A stretch of 64,000 bases of DNA from Spongiimicrobium salis (GTDB taxonomy: Bacteria; Bacteroidota; Bacteroidia; Flavobacteriales; Flavobacteriaceae). The notes beneath the pieces were generated by a model. The model ran no database searches, was not told the origin of the DNA, and saw only the letters and a list, made by a program, of their open reading frames with translations. A program made the translations under genes and the position numbers. Location of the stretch: positions 149,857-213,856 of the forward strand of contig NZ_JBHEQA010000007.1 of the NCBI RefSeq assembly GCF_043678055.1. Direction: 5' to 3'. Positions 60,371-64,000 of the stretch are shown here, piece by piece (position 1 is the stretch's first letter; each line of letters opens with the position of its first letter).

Positions 60371-60604
60371 TTATTCTTTATCTCTTAGATTCTCTCTGGC
60401 TTTTTTGACAACCTCATGGTAATCTTCAAGAAATGGTTCACTTAATTCCTTTTCCAGTACTGCTTCAATATTCCATAAAACTCTCTGCTCCGATTGATCT
60501 TTAATCTGATTAAATTCCTCTGGCCCATTAAATCTGCCTAGAATTTCGAAGAGAACTATTGCCTCGTCTTTTGTAAGCCCAATATTTACTTTTTTATTAG
60601 TCAT
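60371..60604 (-). CDS. Small acidic protein of unknown function
   Basis: A 77-aa protein from the ATG at 60604 (MTNKKVNIGLTKDEAIVLFE). The 12 open codons upstream are encoded by the closing arm of the palindromic spacer and are not taken as coding. The sequence is acidic and helical (FLEDYHEVVKKARENLRDKE at the end). No family recognised. First gene of a two-gene cassette with the 68-aa protein. Confidence 0.55.
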   Translation of the reverse strand: MTNKKVNIGLTKDEAIVLFEILGRFNGPEEFNQIKDQSEQRVLWNIEAVLEKELSEPFLEDYHEVVKKARENLRDKE

Positions 60605-60613
60605 ATTTAAAAT

Positions 60614-60748
60614 GCACCACAACGGTATTGTATATGGCACGTTGCCATATTAGTAGTTTTATATTATTCAGTCGAAACTGAGATTTATTGGTAGGGGAGA
60701 GTTTAAAGTTAGCCAAATTTTGGCAATGTGTTATATACGTTGTTGTGC
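60614..60748 (-). repeat. AttC-like palindromic spacer
   Basis: Opening arm six bases after the acetyltransferase stop: GCACAACAACGTATATAACA then CATTGCCA. Closing arm: TGGCAACGTGCCATATACAA then TACCGTTGTGGTGC, ending ten bases before the next ATG. The outer (GCAC-ACAACG with CGTTGTGGTGC) and inner (TTGCCA with TGGCAA) arms both pair. About 135 bp, a clear example. Confidence 0.7.
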
Positions 60749-60753
60749 TTTCG

Positions 60754-61287
60754 TTATTTTTCGATTTCATAAAGTACGCATTTCTCTAGTTTTTTAAATT
60801 TTGAAAGTAAAGGATGATTAAAGATTTTAGTCTTTTTCATACCTATTTTTTTCATAACATTTTCTGATTTATTATTGGTCTCTGGGCAGATTGATTTCAT
60901 ATTTTTTAATCCAATTTGGTTAAAAGCAAATTCAATACATTTTTTGGCTCCTTCCGTGGCAAAACCTTTTCCCCATTCACTTTGAGCTAATCTCCACCCA
61001 ACATCTACACAAGGTGTGAAATCAGATTTGAATGTCTGTTCGGCTATTCCAATAAATCCAATAAATTCGTTACTCTCAAGTTTGTCGACTGCAAAATAGC
61101 AAAAACCATTTTTAGAATACTGTGTTTGCATTCGTGTAATAAATTCGTCCGTCTGCTTTTGTGTTAGAGTCGTTGGAAAATACTCCATCACTTTTGGATT
61201 AGAATTTATAATAAACATTTTAATCTTATCTTCTTCTATCCAGTTTCTAAACCCCAATCTTTCAGATTTAAAAATATAATTTCTCAT
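60754..61287 (-). CDS. GNAT family N-acetyltransferase (RimJ/RimL-like)
   Basis: A 177-aa acetyltransferase. Starts with KSERLGFRNWIEEDKIKMF, the RimJ/RimL first motif; the acetyl-CoA loop is SEWGKGFATEGAKKCIEFAF (about residues 103-122), and KSICPETNNKSENVMKKIGM is the closing unit. Acceptor could be a ribosomal-protein N terminus or a small molecule. It is 41 bp downstream of the methyltransferase-like gene and is followed directly by a palindromic spacer. Confidence 0.85.
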   Translation of the reverse strand: MRNYIFKSERLGFRNWIEEDKIKMFIINSNPKVMEYFPTTLTQKQTDEFITRMQTQYSKNGFCYFAVDKLESNEFIGFIGIAEQTFKSDFTPCVDVGWRLAQSEWGKGFATEGAKKCIEFAFNQIGLKNMKSICPETNNKSENVMKKIGMKKTKIFNHPLLSKFKKLEKCVLYEIEK

Positions 61288-61328
61288 TCTGGTTTTTTGA
61301 AATTAGTTATTTAATTTGGTAATTAATT

Positions 61329-62123
61329 TTATGTGTTTTCATTGCTCGTATTATTATTTTTTGTTCCTAATAAATATAAAATTTTACTTGGTCCAGATTT
61401 TATTTTATTGATTTCCCAATTATAAGTTTCTGTTTGGTCTAAACTTTTAACGAGTTGAATCATTTCCTTTACAGAATAGGTTCTAAGAGAAGAAACAACA
61501 CCATCCCAAAGCACAAAAAAAGGTACTATTGGTATTAAATAAGTGAAAATAATCCGTCCAATTTTAAATGGTTTTATAAAAGGTGTCAACAACAAAACAC
61601 TTATGGGTGAAAACAACATTGCTAAAACACTTGGAATACTTCTTTCTTGTCCTTCGAATATTGCTATTGAATTATTTGTATCGATAGCATTTTGTAATAT
61701 CCTCTTTGCATCTTTTGGCTTAAAATGATGCAGAGATAAAAACTGTGTCCTTAACCCTTTTAACTTTTCAGGAACATTTCTAGCATCAATAGACTTTTCT
61801 ATAAACTCAAAGTTGTCTGCTGCTTCTTTTGTAAATTTAAATGCAGGAATATTGGGATAAAAATCGGTTAGAATAATTTTTAGTTCAGGAATTTTCTTTT
61901 TCAATTCAGAGTTTAACCAAATAAGTCCTCCACCACCTCCAGAACCCAAATCAACAATTTGATTTGTTTTGCTCTTTTTTAATCCTTTTTCAATAATTGG
62001 AATTATTGGCTTATACATTTTTGTTTTATTAGACAAAAACTGTAAAAAGTCCGTTCCGTAGTTCCTTAAAAAAGCTGGAAACCATTTTTGGTCTTCAAAT
62101 TCAAATAAATGTATTCTTCCCAT
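61329..62123 (-). CDS. SAM-dependent methyltransferase-like protein with hydrophobic segments
   Basis: A 264-aa protein. The SAM motif I is VDLGSGGGGGLIWL (residues about 57-70) with LTDFYPNIPAF as motif II and TQFLSLHHFKPKDAKRIL as the later core. Two hydrophobic stretches (about residues 168-182 and 193-205) suggest membrane attachment. Target unknown, perhaps a lipid or small hydrophobic molecule. It is preceded by the CPBP gene (103 bp) and followed by the RimJ-like gene, same strand. Confidence 0.75.
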   Translation of the reverse strand: MGRIHLFEFEDQKWFPAFLRNYGTDFLQFLSNKTKMYKPIIPIIEKGLKKSKTNQIVDLGSGGGGGLIWLNSELKKKIPELKIILTDFYPNIPAFKFTKEAADNFEFIEKSIDARNVPEKLKGLRTQFLSLHHFKPKDAKRILQNAIDTNNSIAIFEGQERSIPSVLAMLFSPISVLLLTPFIKPFKIGRIIFTYLIPIVPFFVLWDGVVSSLRTYSVKEMIQLVKSLDQTETYNWEINKIKSGPSKILYLLGTKNNNTSNENT

Positions 62124-62226
62124 TTCTTTTGTTTATATGTTAGTTTTGTTTACGGTTCTTAGACTTTAGATAACTACACTAGAATTTGGTTTTTTAATGC
62201 CTTTCACAATTCGTGAGAAATACGAT

Positions 62227-62892
62227 TTAAGCCAAATCAAAGTAAACACAGATTAAGAATATCGTGTTAAAAAAGCCGTGTACGGAAATAATAAACCACA
62301 AATCATATTTGCGTAAGTAGAATATCAGAGCCAATAGCGCTCCAACAAACGATGCAACAAGTTGCCCTGTAATGCCTTGATCACTGTGCATGAATCCAAA
62401 GGAACCAGTAATTAAGACAATATTAAGCACGATACTGATTTTACTTTCTCCAAAGAATTTTACAAATTGTCGCATAAAATAACCTCGAAAGATTATTTCT
62501 TCTCCAAATCCTGCAGAAGCCCAGACCAATAATAAAGTGACTAATAAGTCAGGAATACTTGCTTCTTTTAATTCATCAAAAGATGAATAATCTATAGTAA
62601 CTCCTGTTAAATTTGTAATTACAGGAACCAATATAAATGTGTAAAAAATAAAGAGGCCTATTGCAACTAAAGGAGCAAATACTAAGATGTTTTTAGATGT
62701 GAATTTTTTACGTTGAAACCCAAGTTCTGTAAATGCTTTTCCTCTGTACTCTATATAACTTGCTATAAAGACTACTATTGAAACAATAACATTTGTTAGA
62801 AAACCTAGAAAAATTGGTCCAAACCATGAAAAGCAGATGATTATAGTGGTAATTAATGGAATTAATACTTTACGTAGAGTGATGTTGTTCAT
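62227..62892 (-). CDS. CPBP family intramembrane glutamic protease
   Basis: A 221-aa membrane protein with about seven helices. The family motifs are GFGEEIIFRGYFMRQF (E-E-x3-R), SFGFMHS (F-x3-H) and SVHGFFNTIF (H-x3-N). It is the second CPBP protein of the window, not closely similar to the one at 2616. Position 112 bp downstream of the LytTR protein suggests a signalling pair, with the protease perhaps processing a peptide or membrane protein. Confidence 0.86.
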   Translation of the reverse strand: MNNITLRKVLIPLITTIIICFSWFGPIFLGFLTNVIVSIVVFIASYIEYRGKAFTELGFQRKKFTSKNILVFAPLVAIGLFIFYTFILVPVITNLTGVTIDYSSFDELKEASIPDLLVTLLLVWASAGFGEEIIFRGYFMRQFVKFFGESKISIVLNIVLITGSFGFMHSDQGITGQLVASFVGALLALIFYLRKYDLWFIISVHGFFNTIFLICVYFDLA

Positions 62893-63004
62893 TATTTTTT
62901 GATTTTCAATTCAAAACGAAATAATGAGCAAAATATCTGAAAAGCCTATTGAATACTTTTGTTTTTACTGAATGGTAGTAAATTACATCTGAATAGTCGA
63001 TAAT

Positions 63005-63853
63005 TTAGAAATATTTTATTGAAAACCATTTTATAAAAGCTTCTCGCTTGTAACGACTGATGTTAATTTCTGCAATCGTATCATTTTTAAGAGTAGTTTT
63101 TAATGTAACACGCAACTTCCCATTTTCTATCTTTTCAATTAAATCTATAGCATCTTTATGAATAATAATTTTCCTATTAGCTCTAAAAAATAATTGGTCG
63201 TTTATTTTTTCTTCGAGTTCATTTAATGTAAAATCAGTAGTAATCGTAGTACCATCATTTTTAGCAGTATATACAATTTTATTTTCACTGTAGAAACAGG
63301 CGATATTTTCATAGGTTAGTTTTTTTATTTTCGCACCACTTTCAATAGTAATTTCAGTGTCTCTTAAAGATGCTTTATATAAATTGTATAAGCCTTGAGA
63401 ATACAATAATATTATAAAAATAAAACATATTAATAAGGTAATTAGTAAACCAATTAATGTAAAATACAACTGTAACTCTCCGTCAATAATTATTCCTACA
63501 AAAATATTTACTGGAATATAAAGTATAGATATATATGCTAAAGTAGAAGCAATAAACCTAACAATTATTTTGACTTCCACCTTTTTAGAGAAGTATTTTT
63601 CTTTGTAAAAGTTGAAATTAAAATTAGCTATGATTCCAACCAGAATAGCTAAAATAATAGTAAATAAAAATCCTACTATTGGGAATCTATATGAGCCACT
63701 ATCTAGGAAATTATCACTCGCAGCTATATGATTTACAACTAAAGAAAAAATAACCAGTACAATAACTTTTTTGATCCAGTGCCTTGTAGAGTTTTTCAAA
63801 AAAGTGTAGCTCGATTTTTTTATCGCATATTTTTTTTGTTGCGTAGTACTCAT
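63005..63853 (-). CDS. LytTR-domain DNA-binding protein with membrane domain
   Basis: A 282-aa one-component regulator. Four hydrophobic helices lie between about residues 28 and 155. The C-terminal about 100 residues are a LytTR domain, with KKLTYENIACFYSENKIVYT, then LNELEEKINDQLFFRANRKI and ISRYKREAFIKWF. Membrane-bound LytTR proteins often respond to peptides or envelope state. It starts 60 bp after a short palindromic spacer and is the first complete gene of the array inside the window. Confidence 0.87.
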   Translation of the reverse strand: MSTTQQKKYAIKKSSYTFLKNSTRHWIKKVIVLVIFSLVVNHIAASDNFLDSGSYRFPIVGFLFTIILAILVGIIANFNFNFYKEKYFSKKVEVKIIVRFIASTLAYISILYIPVNIFVGIIIDGELQLYFTLIGLLITLLICFIFIILLYSQGLYNLYKASLRDTEITIESGAKIKKLTYENIACFYSENKIVYTAKNDGTTITTDFTLNELEEKINDQLFFRANRKIIIHKDAIDLIEKIENGKLRVTLKTTLKNDTIAEINISRYKREAFIKWFSIKYF

Positions 63854-63913
63854 TTATTTATTGACTCTTTTTTCTAAATAATTCATCATTAGTTAAGGGT
63901 TTCTGATAATGAA

Positions 63914-63981
63914 GCACAACGGATAGTATAACAAGCTTAGCATCCCGAAGGGTGCCATGATTTGTTATACATTGTTACCAG
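63914..63981 (-). repeat. AttC-like palindromic spacer, short complete form
   Basis: Minus strand: GGTAACAATG, TATAACAA, a middle part, GCACCC, loop TTC, GGGATGC, then TTGTTATA, and CCGTTGTGC. TATAACAA (63962-63969) pairs perfectly with TTGTTATA (63927-63934), GCA-CCC pairs with GGG-A-TGC around a bulged base, and the outer AACAA/TTGTT ends pair. At 68 bp it shows the two-box arms, bulge and short loop of an integron attC most simply. The array probably continues beyond the window. Confidence 0.7.
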
Positions 63982-64000
63982 CTTTTTAATTCTAATTTAG

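Noticed and set aside
42967..63981. CRISPR array as the explanation of the repeated spacers
   Set aside because: Repeats are 70-230 bp, imperfect, palindromic and separated by whole genes; no cas genes are present.

Overview
The window reads as chromosome of a marine-type flavobacterium (Bacteroidota, Flavobacteriia). The reasons are the AT-rich composition, Bacteroidota promoters (TTG, about 20 bp, TAnnTTTG), few Shine-Dalgarno sites, short lipoprotein signal peptides, and many AraC, Crp-like, LytTR, HxlR and serine-hydrolase genes. Nearly all genes are on the minus strand. No rRNA or tRNA gene was recognised.

Region 1 (1-42.9 kb) looks like ordinary but variable chromosome. It holds three class-C-type serine hydrolases (one fused to a carbohydrate-binding-like domain), many one-component regulators, and small detoxification enzymes. 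Two modules stand out. At 14.2-18.1 kb an HxlR regulator faces a nitroreductase/DUF1330/SDR/luciferase-like oxidoreductase operon across overlapping divergent promoters with a palindromic operator; an azoreductase-like gene follows. At 21.2-25.6 kb a five-gene set (secreted protein, FtsX-like permease with a His-rich loop, ABC ATPase, CobW/ZigA GTPase, MerC-like protein) sits behind a 17-bp perfect inverted repeat, which suggests zinc homeostasis under a Zur-like repressor. A 59-aa two-helix membrane protein lies divergently from it.

Region 2 (about 42.9-64 kb) has a different architecture. Small, functionally unrelated genes all point the same way (minus). Most are separated by 70-230 bp imperfect palindromes whose ends read ACAAC...GTTGT. 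Each palindrome begins within a few bases to tens of bases of a stop codon and usually ends shortly before the next start. This is the layout of an integron-type gene-cassette array without an integrase in view (CALIN-like), although the end motifs only partly fit the classical attC core. Several residents are truncated, hybrid or possibly permuted: an acyl-carrier-like gene, a GNAT/racemase junction, and an AraC remnant.

Two related IS110-family elements (about 48.17-49.37 kb and 58.93-60.14 kb) each sit inside one of these palindromes, with a CT dinucleotide at both ends. Upstream of each transposase is a two-stem-loop RNA candidate with the same spacing in both copies and compensatory base changes. 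The variable part of stem-loop 1 matches each element's own left flank, its other side is complementary to the TTGTTG right flank, and stem-loop 2 matches the element's own right end. This is what IS110 bridge RNAs do, here apparently programmed to the cassette recombination-site motif. That combination is the most interesting feature of the window.
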